9,617 bases of DNA, from assembly GCA_945875935.1 (NCBI GenBank), contig CAMCNE010000085.1:1-9617 (forward strand), read 5' to 3'. Shown piece by piece: positions 1 to 6,521 of the stretch. The stretch is from Bordetella parapertussis (GTDB taxonomy: Bacteria > Pseudomonadota > Gammaproteobacteria > Burkholderiales > Burkholderiaceae_C). Both the position numbers and the translations under genes were made by a program. A model generated the notes under the pieces. It had not been told where the DNA came from. It ran no database searches and saw only the letters and a list, made by a program, of their open reading frames with translations. The stretch's first letter is position 1. Each line of letters opens with the position of its first letter.

Positions 1-45
1 CAGCACGCACACCGCAAACAACTGCCAGGTCTTGAAGCGCGCCAT
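1..45 (-). CDS. 5' end of an unidentified gene (partial)
   Basis: A minus-strand ATG at 45-43 shares its A with the TGA stop of the MOSC gene (TGATG), and the frame stays open to the window edge. Only 15 codons are visible, reading MARFKTWQLFAVCVL. A short basic start followed by a hydrophobic run would fit a signal peptide or first membrane helix, but this is too little to name a family. The one-base overlap suggests translational coupling with the MOSC gene and a shared transcript. No clear Shine-Dalgarno sequence precedes the ATG, as expected if ribosomes re-initiate after the upstream stop. The alternative is a chance open frame, since 15 codons alone prove little; the precise stop/start overlap is the main support. 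Confidence 0.5.
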   Translation of the reverse strand, partial: MARFKTWQLFAVCVL

Positions 46-911
46 CAGAAGCGGTAGGTCGCGCCGCCGGCCAGGCCCGCGCGCAGCATGCGGTCGGTGC
101 CCTCGACGATCACCGCGTTCATGCCGAAGGTGATCGCGCCGTCGAGCCGTGCATCGGCGCGGTAGCCGGCCAGGGTGTCGCCCACCGCATGGCCGCGTTC
201 TGCGGTCAGCGGGTCGACATCCGGAATGTTGCAGCGCGAACACGGCTTGACCAGCCGCAGCCGCACCGGGCCGTCGGGCGTGTCGAAGCACAGCTCGTCG
301 ATGTGGTCTTCGTCGTGCGCGGCGAGGCCGTCCAGCACTAGGTTGGGCCGAAAGCGCCGCATCGTCACTGGCGTGGCACCGCTCTCAATCAGGCGCCGGT
401 TCAGCTCATCGAGGCTGGCCTGCGAGGTGACGAGCAGCGGAAACTCGTCCGAGAACGCCGCCTCGGCGGCCACCGGGGCGCACCACCGCGCGCTGGCCAG
501 ACGCCGCTGCGCGGGATCGAAGCGCACCAGACGCAGCGGCTGGCCGAGGAAGTCACTGAACCACTGCGCGGCCACCGCACCCATGTCGAAGGCGGCGACC
601 TCGTCGCGCCACACCGTCACCCGAACGGCGTCGTGCACCTCATTGAGCGAGACCTGCAGCGCGAGCATGCCCGGTGCGCGCAGCGTCATGACATCGGTCT
701 TGAACGTGGGCTGGATCAGCGCCATGCGCGCCTCATCGCGCTGGGTGACGAAGTGCCCGCAAGCATCGACCACCATCCAGGCGCGGTCGAATTCGAAGCC
801 GGTCTCGATCAGCAGCGCGTCGTCAACAGCGATGCCGCCGCAGCTCTTGATCGGGTGCACGTACAACTCGGCGATCCGCACCGCCACGTCCGCTGTGGCC
901 ACGTTGGTCAT
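45..911 (-). CDS. MOSC domain-containing protein (YcbX/mARC-like)
   Basis: A 288-residue protein of the MOSC family, whose members bind the sulfurated molybdenum cofactor and, in the YcbX and mARC branch, reduce N-hydroxylated compounds. The N-terminal MOSC_N barrel is seen at about residues 12-130, with LYVHPIKSCGG at 16-26 and the FDRAWMVVD stretch at 41-49. The MOSC domain proper covers about 145-285, with RRFRPNLVLDG at 185-195 and KPCSRC at 222-227; C224 or C227 is the candidate Mo ligand by family analogy. E. coli YcbX is longer because it has a C-terminal 2Fe-2S ferredoxin domain; this protein ends after the MOSC domain, so electrons would have to come from a separate partner. The ATG start is supported by a GAGGA Shine-Dalgarno eight bases upstream. 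The gene is divergent from the FAD monooxygenase and overlaps the next minus-strand gene by one base. The substrate is unknown. Confidence 0.93.
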   Translation of the reverse strand: MTNVATADVAVRIAELYVHPIKSCGGIAVDDALLIETGFEFDRAWMVVDACGHFVTQRDEARMALIQPTFKTDVMTLRAPGMLALQVSLNEVHDAVRVTVWRDEVAAFDMGAVAAQWFSDFLGQPLRLVRFDPAQRRLASARWCAPVAAEAAFSDEFPLLVTSQASLDELNRRLIESGATPVTMRRFRPNLVLDGLAAHDEDHIDELCFDTPDGPVRLRLVKPCSRCNIPDVDPLTAERGHAVGDTLAGYRADARLDGAITFGMNAVIVEGTDRMLRAGLAGGATYRF

Positions 912-919
912 GTCTGGGG

Positions 920-924
920 TCCTC
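920..924 (-). promoter_or_regulatory. Ribosome binding site of the MOSC gene
   Basis: Read on the minus strand, GAGGA lies eight bases before the ATG at 911-909. It fixes this ATG as the start; without it the frame's first methionine would rest on family length alone. Confidence 0.6.
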
Positions 925-1012
925 GGGGCGCATGCTCAGCTTGGCAACGCAAGTCATTGTGCCTTTGCCCTTGCGCCCGCCGCGAGCCCGTCGAGCGCCA
1001 CCAACGGCTACC

Positions 1013-1018
1013 TACAAT
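1013..1018 (+). promoter_or_regulatory. Candidate sigma-70 -10 box, possibly driving a leaderless transcript
   Basis: TACAAT matches the -10 consensus TATAAT at five of six positions and stands out in a GC-rich region. It ends seven bases before the ATG at 1026, so transcription would start on or within a base or two of that ATG. No Shine-Dalgarno sequence is visible before the ATG, which agrees with a leaderless mRNA. The -35 region is poor: about 3/6 at TCGAGC (991-996, 16-bp spacer). The rest of the divergent gap at 912-1025 holds no other feature I can support. The assignment is inference from motif and spacing only. Confidence 0.35.
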
Positions 1019-1025
1019 CTCCTCG

Positions 1026-2150
1026 ATGAAACCCCACGACGTTCAGGTGCGAGGTGCCGGGCTGGTCGGCCAGGCGCTCGCGCTGTCGCTGGCGCGCATC
1101 GGCTTGCGGGTGGCGCTGGTGTCGGATGCGTCATCCAGCCCCCCACGCGCTGTGGATGTGCGAGCCTTTGCACTGAACGCCGCTTCGGTCGCCCTGTTGC
1201 GCAGCCTGAAGGTCTGGGATGCCTTGCCGCCCCACGCCACCACCGCGGTGCACGACATGCACGTCGAGGGCGATGCGCCCGGCGCGACGCTCGATTTCTC
1301 GTCGTGGGAGCAGCACGTGGGCGAACTCGCCTGGATCGTCGACGCTGCGGTGCTCGAGCGCGAGTTGGCCGCTGCGGTGCGCTTTTCGCCGCACATCAGC
1401 GTGGTGGCTGATGGCGCGGCCGAGGCGGCTGCGGCATCGCTTGCGGCCATCTGCGAAGGCAAGGGCTCGGCCACACGCGAGTCGCGTCATGTGCCCAACG
1501 ACCGCCGGCCCTACGCGCATCGGGCGATCGCCGCCCGGCTGGTCAGCGACCGTCCCCACGCCGGCGTCGCGCGGCAGTGGTTTCGCTCGCCCGACGTGCT
1601 GGCCTTGCTGCCGTTTGACGCGCCGGCCCCGGCGGCTTCATACGCCCTGGTCTGGTCGCTGCCCGATGCGAAGGCCGATGAACTGCTGGCGCTTGATGCC
1701 AGCGCCTTCACCGAGGCGCTGATGCAGGCCACCGGCGGTGCTGCCGGCGAGCTGCAGTTGGCCAGCGAGCGCGCGGTGTGGCCGCTGATGCGCGCGCAGG
1801 CCGGGCAGTGGTGCGGCGAGGGCTGGGTGCTGCTGGGCGACGCGGCGCACGTGGTGCACCCGCTGGCCGGTCAGGGTCTGAACCTGGGTCTGGCCGATGT
1901 GGCTGCGCTGACCCGGGTGCTCGACTCGCGCGAACCCTGGCGCTCGCTGGGCGACCCCAAGCTGCTGCGCCGTTATGCGCGCGAGCGGCTGACACCGACG
2001 CGTGCGATGGTCGAGATCACCGACTCGCTGCTGCATCTTTTTGCGCATCCGGCGCCCGGGATCAGGGAACTGCGCAACCGCGGGCTGACTCTGGTCAACA
2101 GGGCCAGCCCGCTCAAGCGCTGGCTGACCGCGCGCGCGCTGGATTCCTGA
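1026..2150 (+). CDS. FAD-dependent monooxygenase, UbiH/UbiF/COQ6 family
   Basis: A 374-residue class A flavin monooxygenase, the family that hydroxylates aromatic rings using NAD(P)H and O2; UbiH, UbiF and UbiI relatives act in ubiquinone biosynthesis at the inner membrane. The N-terminal dinucleotide fold has GAGLVG at residues 10-15. The FAD ribityl-binding motif is clear as GDAAHVVHPLAGQGLNLG at 271-288, the UbiH/COQ6 signature. The middle DG motif is altered: where most relatives have ADGxxSxxR, this one has CEGKGSATR at 143-151, with Glu in place of Asp. The ATG at 1026 is chosen because the dinucleotide-fold strand follows at once; the open frame runs further upstream only as antisense to the MOSC gene. 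There is no obvious Shine-Dalgarno sequence. dsbC follows after 66 bp. Which ring position or substrate it hydroxylates cannot be told from sequence, so no symbol is given. Confidence 0.92.
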   Translation: MKPHDVQVRGAGLVGQALALSLARIGLRVALVSDASSSPPRAVDVRAFALNAASVALLRSLKVWDALPPHATTAVHDMHVEGDAPGATLDFSSWEQHVGELAWIVDAAVLERELAAAVRFSPHISVVADGAAEAAAASLAAICEGKGSATRESRHVPNDRRPYAHRAIAARLVSDRPHAGVARQWFRSPDVLALLPFDAPAPAASYALVWSLPDAKADELLALDASAFTEALMQATGGAAGELQLASERAVWPLMRAQAGQWCGEGWVLLGDAAHVVHPLAGQGLNLGLADVAALTRVLDSREPWRSLGDPKLLRRYARERLTPTRAMVEITDSLLHLFAHPAPGIRELRNRGLTLVNRASPLKRWLTARALDS

Positions 2151-2216
2151 GGCTCGCGGGTGCCGCGTTGCGGTCTGGTCCTTTCCAATTTTTCAACCTC
2201 CTCGAAAGCACATCCC

Positions 2217-2966
2217 ATGTCCATCACCGCCCAACCGATTCGAATGGTGCGAACTGCCTTTGCCGCGGCCTGCGTGGCCATCGGCCTGCTGGGCGCGGCG
2301 CATGCCGGCGAGGCTGAAATTCGCAAGAACCTCGCCGAACGCCTGCCCGATCTGGGCAAGATCGACGAGGTCAGGAAGACGCCGATGGCGGGCCTTTATG
2401 AGGTGCGTGTGGGCACCGACCTGTATTACGCCGACGAATCCGGCAACTACTTCATCGAAGGCCACGTGGTCGACACCAAGACCGGGGCCAACCTCACCGA
2501 AGAGCGCATCGCCAAGCTCACCGCGATCGACTTTGCGAGCCTGCCGCTCAAGGACGCCATCGTGTGGAAGCAGGGCGACGGCAGCCGCAAGCTGGTCGTG
2601 TTCGCCGACCCGAACTGCGGCTACTGCAAAAAGTTCGAGCGCGAAGTCCGGCAGATCAAGGACATCACCATCTACACCTTCTTGCTGCCCATCCTCGGTG
2701 CCGATTCGACCGAGAAGTCGCGCAACATCTGGTGCTCGAAGGATTCGACTCGCGCCTGGGCCGACTGGATGGTCGACGGCAAACTGCCGCCGCGGATGAT
2801 GGGTGAGTGCGATGCCTCGGTGCTGCAGCGCAACGCCGCCATGGGTCGCAAGTACAAGGTCAACGGCACACCGGCGCTGGTGTTCGAAGACGGCAAGCGA
2901 CTGGCCGGCGCGCCGGGCATGGAGCAGCTCGAGAAGTCGCTGGTTGCGGCCAAGAAGCCGATTTGA
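2217..2966 (+). CDS. dsbC: Thiol:disulfide interchange protein DsbC
   Basis: A 249-residue periplasmic disulfide isomerase that reshuffles wrong disulfides in secreted proteins and is normally kept reduced by DsbD. A signal peptide is visible: a basic segment (R9, R12), a hydrophobic core at about 13-27, and an AHA cleavage site after residue 30. The DsbC_N dimerisation domain covers about 31-95, then a linker helix, then the thioredoxin domain with the active site CGYC at 134-137 in the context FADPNCGYC. The cis-proline loop is NGTP at 216-219. C173 and C198 probably form a structural disulfide like the second pair in E. coli DsbC. Length is close to typical. An upstream GTG at 2160 is in frame but would put 19 residues before a good signal peptide, so the ATG at 2217 is preferred, with a weak GAAAG eight bases before it. 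The stop overlaps the TTG start of the photolyase-family gene. Confidence 0.95.
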   Translation: MSITAQPIRMVRTAFAAACVAIGLLGAAHAGEAEIRKNLAERLPDLGKIDEVRKTPMAGLYEVRVGTDLYYADESGNYFIEGHVVDTKTGANLTEERIAKLTAIDFASLPLKDAIVWKQGDGSRKLVVFADPNCGYCKKFEREVRQIKDITIYTFLLPILGADSTEKSRNIWCSKDSTRAWADWMVDGKLPPRMMGECDASVLQRNAAMGRKYKVNGTPALVFEDGKRLAGAPGMEQLEKSLVAAKKPI

Positions 2967-4213
2967 ACCTGACCCCACAGCGGCTGCACTTCGAGCCCAC
3001 CCGCACCGAAGTGCTGCGTCGGCTCGATGCGGTTCACCCCGGCGAATACGCCCGCACCCGCAATGCGCTCGATGGCGCGGTCACCGGGCTGTCGCCCTAC
3101 CTCACCCACGGCGTGGTCAGCCTGCGCGATGCGGTGGCGCGCGTGCTGCAAAAGCACCGGCTGAGCTTCGATGACAAGCTGATGTTCGAATTCGCCTGGC
3201 GCGAGTTCTTTCACCATGTGTGGAGCCGCGAGGGCGAGCGCGTGCTGCACGACATGCGGCCGGCCAACCTGTGGCCGGGCGCTTATGCGACGGCGCTGCC
3301 TGCCGACCTGCGCGAAGGCAGCACCGGCGTGCCCACCATCGACGCCGCAGTGCGCCAGCTGTATGCCACCGGCTATTTGCACAACCACGCCCGCATGTGG
3401 CTCGCGAGTTACGCGGTGCACCTGCGCAAGGTGCACTGGCGAGCCGGCGCCGACTGGATGTTCGGCCACCTGCTCGATGGCGACGTGCCCAGCAACCATC
3501 TGAGCTGGCAGTGGGTGGCCGCCACCTTCTCGAGCAAGCCGTATCTGTTCAATGCAGAGAACGTGGCCCGATACGCGCCGCGAGACAGCGCGCAGGCCTG
3601 GCGCGGCGAGGGCACGGTGATCGACTGCGATTACGCCGCGCTCGAGGACATCGCCCGCCACGCCGATGACGTCGGGCCCGAGCCGGGTGTCCATGAGGGC
3701 GTGAGCGAGCCCGCGCTGCACGCCGCGCCGCTGCCGTCATGGAGCGCCGAGCACGTGTCGCCGCTGGCCGCAGCGCTGCCGGCGCGACGCGAGATCGAGC
3801 TGGTCACGCCGTGGTCGATGTCCGAGCGCGAAGGTGGCGCTGGTGCCGGAGCCGGCGGGCCGTGGCGACTGGGCGTGATCCACCTGCCCGCGCACGAGGC
3901 GCTGCCCTGGAACGAGGCGCGCTGGCGCTGGGTGCTGCGGCGCATGGGCGATGTCACCGATGCGGTGTTCATCGGGGACGCGGCCACGCTGCCGCAGGCC
4001 GCACGCGGCTGGCCGAAACCCGACCGCCTGCTCGCACGGCGTTCGCCCATGCCCGGCTATGACGCAGCACTCGGCGCGCTGACTGACTTGCGCGAGCCTG
4101 TGCGCTTCCTGCCCAACCCAGCCGATACCTGCCGCTCGTTCAGCGTGTTCTACGAAACGGTCAAGCGACAATCCCGCAGCCTGCAATCCCAGCTCAACGG
4201 AGAAATTCCTTGA
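2963..4213 (+). CDS. Photolyase/cryptochrome-family FAD-binding protein lacking the N-terminal antenna domain
   Basis: A 416-residue protein whose residues 10-235 match the FAD-binding helical domain of class I CPD photolyases, which repair UV-induced pyrimidine dimers with light. Visible motifs are TGLSPYLTHG (41-50), EFAWREFF (76-83), TGVPTIDAAVRQL (121-133), TGYLHNHARM (136-145) and WQW (182-184). Aligned from memory with E. coli PhrB, the residues matching E274, W277, N341, M345 and W384 at the dimer site (here E76, W79, N141, M145, W184), flavin-contacting N378 (N178), R344/D372 (R144/D172) and tryptophans W359 and W382 (W159, W182) are kept. W104 may be the third wire tryptophan. R342 is replaced by H142. 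The N-terminal alpha/beta domain that binds the antenna pigment is absent. Residues 240-416 are an extra region with a Gly/Ala-rich linker at 291-299 that I do not recognise. The TTG start lies inside the dsbC stop (TTGA); longer in-frame starts would be antisense-like Arg-rich sequence within dsbC. Repair activity is inferred. Confidence 0.88.
   Translation: MNLTPQRLHFEPTRTEVLRRLDAVHPGEYARTRNALDGAVTGLSPYLTHGVVSLRDAVARVLQKHRLSFDDKLMFEFAWREFFHHVWSREGERVLHDMRPANLWPGAYATALPADLREGSTGVPTIDAAVRQLYATGYLHNHARMWLASYAVHLRKVHWRAGADWMFGHLLDGDVPSNHLSWQWVAATFSSKPYLFNAENVARYAPRDSAQAWRGEGTVIDCDYAALEDIARHADDVGPEPGVHEGVSEPALHAAPLPSWSAEHVSPLAAALPARREIELVTPWSMSEREGGAGAGAGGPWRLGVIHLPAHEALPWNEARWRWVLRRMGDVTDAVFIGDAATLPQAARGWPKPDRLLARRSPMPGYDAALGALTDLREPVRFLPNPADTCRSFSVFYETVKRQSRSLQSQLNGEIP
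4199..4203 (+). promoter_or_regulatory. Ribosome binding site supporting a TTG start
   Basis: GGAGA lies six bases before the TTG at 4210, inside the last codons of the photolyase-family gene. It is a good Shine-Dalgarno match and supports the rare TTG as the true start of the DUF3429 gene, since there is no ATG or GTG at a similar distance in that frame. Confidence 0.6.
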
Positions 4214-4674
4214 CCGCTTCCGCCGCCGTGCGCGAACCGTCAGCACCGACCACGCTGCCCGACGCCGCCACGCTGCGTCTGGGTTACGCCGGGCTGCTGC
4301 CGTTCGTGATGGGTGCTGCGCTGCTGTGGATCGTGCGCCCCGACGCCCACCCCTATGTGGCGCTGTCGCTGTCGGCCTATGCCGGCGTGATCATTTCGTT
4401 TCTGGGCGGCATCCACTGGGGTCTGGGCTTTCGTGCGCAGCCTGCCGAGCGCATGCGCTTCGTGTGGGGCGTGGTGCCCTCGCTGGTGGCCTGGGTGGCA
4501 GTGGTGATGCCGCCTTACGCCGGGCTGGTGGTGCACGGTGTGATGCTGGTGGTTTGCTATGCGGTCGACCGGCGCGTTTATCCGCTGCACGGCGCTGCCG
4601 GCTGGCTCACCTTGCGCTTTCGCCTGACCGTGGTGGCCGCGTTGAGCTGCTTCATCGGCGCGGCCGGCAGCTGA
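4210..4674 (+). CDS. DUF3429 domain-containing inner membrane protein
   Basis: A 154-residue hydrophobic protein of the DUF3429 family; its biochemical role is unknown. About five membrane segments can be seen, at residues 24-42, 48-70, 84-100, 104-120 and 138-152. The conserved core FLGGIHWGLG is at 64-73, with a basic RFRLT segment at 136-140 just before the last helix, both typical of the family. The first 20 or so residues are polar and probably cytoplasmic. The start is TTG, nested in the TGA stop of the preceding gene (TTGA) and backed by a GGAGA ribosome site, so translation is very likely coupled to the photolyase-family gene. Full family length is present and nothing looks broken. 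Confidence 0.9.
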   Translation: MTASAAVREPSAPTTLPDAATLRLGYAGLLPFVMGAALLWIVRPDAHPYVALSLSAYAGVIISFLGGIHWGLGFRAQPAERMRFVWGVVPSLVAWVAVVMPPYAGLVVHGVMLVVCYAVDRRVYPLHGAAGWLTLRFRLTVVAALSCFIGAAGS

Positions 4675-4706
4675 GGGCCGACGACGCGAAGCACGCGCCA
4701 GGGGCA

Positions 4707-4726
4707 GCGCTCACGCGCGATTTTTT
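4707..4726 (+). terminator. Weak hairpin plus T6 tract upstream of the M61 gene
   Basis: In the 66-bp gap between the DUF3429 and M61 genes, GCGC (4707-4710) can pair with GCGC (4715-4718) across a TCAC loop. Two bases later comes a run of six T, striking in such GC-rich DNA. The stem is only four pairs, short for an intrinsic terminator; another GCGC at 4695-4698 offers alternative pairing. It could be a leaky terminator or attenuator. The M61 ribosome site GAGGG (4727-4731) follows immediately. Confidence 0.2.
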
Positions 4727-4740
4727 GAGGGCAGCACGCC

Positions 4741-6507
4741 ATGATTTCGTATCGCATCGATTTCGAAGCCGTCCGTTCGCACCTGTTGCGAGTCACGCTC
4801 ACCGTGCCCGAGCCGCTGGCAACGCAACGCCTGAGCCTGCCGGTGTGGATTCCTGGCAGCTATCTGGTGCGCGAGTTCGCCCGGCACGTGAGCGCTGTGC
4901 AGGCCAAGCAGGGGCGCCGCTCGGTGAGCCTTTCGCAAATCGACAAGGCGACCTGGCAGGCTGAGTGCTCGGGCCGCGGCGCGCTGGTGGTGAGCTACTG
5001 CGTCCATGCCTTTGACAACTCGGTGCGCGCGGCCTTCGTCGACGCCCAGCGGGGTTTCTTCAACGGAACCAGCGTGTGTTTGCGCGTCGAGGGCCGCGAG
5101 GCCGAGCCGCATCGCATCGAGCTGAGTTCGCTGCCGACGGGTTGGCAGATCGCCACCGCCATGCCCGAGGTGTCGTCCGGCGTGTTCGAGTCGGCCGACT
5201 ACGACGAACTGGTCGACCACCCCTTCGAGCTGGGCACGTTCTGGCGCGGCGTCTTCAAGGCGCACGGCGTGCCGCACGAGCTGGTGGTGGCTGGGGCGTG
5301 GCCCGATTTCGATGGCAAGCGGCTGCTCGCCGACACCCAGCGCATCTGCGAGGCGGCCATCGCGTTCTGGCACGGCAAGGCAGCCCGACCGGCTGACGTG
5401 CCGTTCAAGCGATACGTGTTCATGCTCAACGCCGTCGACGAGGGCTACGGCGGGCTCGAGCACCGAGCCAGCACCGCCTTGATCGCAGCGCGGCGCGACC
5501 TGCCGCGCCAAGGCGGCGCCGCCGAGCCGCTGGCCGATGGCCACGTGACGCTGCTCGGCCTCATCAGCCACGAGTACTTCCACACCTGGAACGTCAAGCG
5601 CCTGCGGCCGCGCGAATTTGCCCGCTACGACTACACCTGCGAGAACTACACCGAGCTGCTGTGGTTCTTCGAGGGCTTCACCTCTTACTACGACGACCTG
5701 CTGCTGCTGCGCGCCGGGCTGATCGACGAGCCGCGTTACCTGAAGGCCGTGAGCAAGACGTTGGGCCAGGTGCTCAGTGCGCCCGGGCGCCGGGTGCAAA
5801 GCGTGGCGCAGGCCAGTTTTGACGCCTGGGTTAAGTACTACCGCAGCGACGAGAACACCCCCAACGCCACCATCAGCTACTACGCCAAGGGCTCGCTGCT
5901 GGCGCTGGCGCTCGATCTCAGCTTGCGGGCCGGCACCTCGCGGCGCAAGGCCTCGCTCGATGACGTGATGCGCGCCTTATGGACACGCAGCGCCGGCGGG
6001 CCGATCGACGAGGCCGACATCGTGGCCGAACTGCGTCGGGCCGCTGGCGACGCGGCAGCCGATGCGCTGGCCGATCAATTCCACGCCTGGGTTCATGGCA
6101 CCGATGAGCTGCCACTGGCCGAGTTGCTGCGCGCCTTTGGCGTGAAGTGGCAGGCGCAGCCCGCCACCCTGGCGCAGCAGTTGGCCATCCGCGTGAGCGA
6201 AAGCGCGCTCACCGGCATCAAGGTCAGCCATGTGCTGCGCGGCGGGGCCGGCGAGCGCGCCGGGTTGTCGCCGGGCGACGAGGTGCTGGCGCTCGATGCC
6301 TGGCGGCTGCGCCGGCTTGACGACGCACAGCGGCTGCTGGCGGTGGGCCGCACCGCCAGCTTGCTGGTGTCGCGCGATCAGCGGCTGCTGACCTTATCGC
6401 TTGAGGTGCCGGCGCCTGCCGATGTGCCGGGCGGCGTGTCGTTGCTGGCCGACGCGAAGGCACCGCGCGCCGCGCAGGCCTTGCGCCGTGCCTGGATCGG
6501 CGGCTGA
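4741..6507 (+). CDS. M61 family metallopeptidase with C-terminal PDZ domain
   Basis: A 588-residue zinc peptidase of family M61, whose characterised members are glycyl aminopeptidases. The N-terminal beta domain carries LPVWIPGSYLVREFAR at residues 33-48. The catalytic part has GGLEH at 237-241, a loop expected to contact the substrate N-terminus, and the zinc motif HEYFH at 277-281, with H277 and H281 as ligands and E278 as the catalytic base. WFFEGFTSYY at 308-317 supplies the probable third ligand, E311, comparable to the WxxEG motif of M1 peptidases. A PDZ domain spans about 482-560, with GAGERAGLSPGDEVLALD as the ligand-loop region. No signal peptide is visible, so a cytoplasmic site is likely. 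The ATG is supported by GAGGG nine bases upstream. Length is normal for the family. The next gene follows after 14 bp. The physiological substrate is unknown. Confidence 0.95.
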   Translation: MISYRIDFEAVRSHLLRVTLTVPEPLATQRLSLPVWIPGSYLVREFARHVSAVQAKQGRRSVSLSQIDKATWQAECSGRGALVVSYCVHAFDNSVRAAFVDAQRGFFNGTSVCLRVEGREAEPHRIELSSLPTGWQIATAMPEVSSGVFESADYDELVDHPFELGTFWRGVFKAHGVPHELVVAGAWPDFDGKRLLADTQRICEAAIAFWHGKAARPADVPFKRYVFMLNAVDEGYGGLEHRASTALIAARRDLPRQGGAAEPLADGHVTLLGLISHEYFHTWNVKRLRPREFARYDYTCENYTELLWFFEGFTSYYDDLLLLRAGLIDEPRYLKAVSKTLGQVLSAPGRRVQSVAQASFDAWVKYYRSDENTPNATISYYAKGSLLALALDLSLRAGTSRRKASLDDVMRALWTRSAGGPIDEADIVAELRRAAGDAAADALADQFHAWVHGTDELPLAELLRAFGVKWQAQPATLAQQLAIRVSESALTGIKVSHVLRGGAGERAGLSPGDEVLALDAWRLRRLDDAQRLLAVGRTASLLVSRDQRLLTLSLEVPAPADVPGGVSLLADAKAPRAAQALRRAWIGG

Positions 6508-6521
6508 GCAGACAGGCGTCG

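Noticed and set aside
633..1025. Upstream extension of the FAD monooxygenase frame to an ATG at 633
   Set aside because: The added 131 residues are antisense to the MOSC gene and have no family match; the dinucleotide-binding strand starts right after the ATG at 1026.
2155..2167. Hairpin CGCGG/CCGCG with a three-base loop just after the FAD monooxygenase stop
   Set aside because: The only T-run (2189-2193) is more than 20 bases further on, so it does not form an intrinsic terminator; five-pair GC stems arise often by chance here.
2168..2196. Possible promoter for dsbC (TTGCGG, 17-bp gap, TTTCAA)
   Set aside because: Both boxes match the sigma-70 consensus at only about three of six positions, too weak to claim.
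2807..2962. N-terminal extension of the photolyase-family protein from an ATG at 2807
   Set aside because: The extra 52 residues come from reading dsbC in a different frame and are Arg/Gln/Gly-rich; the TTG nested in the dsbC stop gives a start immediately before the conserved domain.
2672..3721. Open frame of about 349 codons on the minus strand
   Set aside because: It is antisense to dsbC and the photolyase-family gene; His/Arg/Val-rich, without domain features, as expected for a shadow frame in GC-rich DNA.
4711..5799. Open frame of about 362 codons on the minus strand
   Set aside because: It lies opposite the M61 gene, whose zinc motif and PDZ domain leave no doubt about the coding strand.
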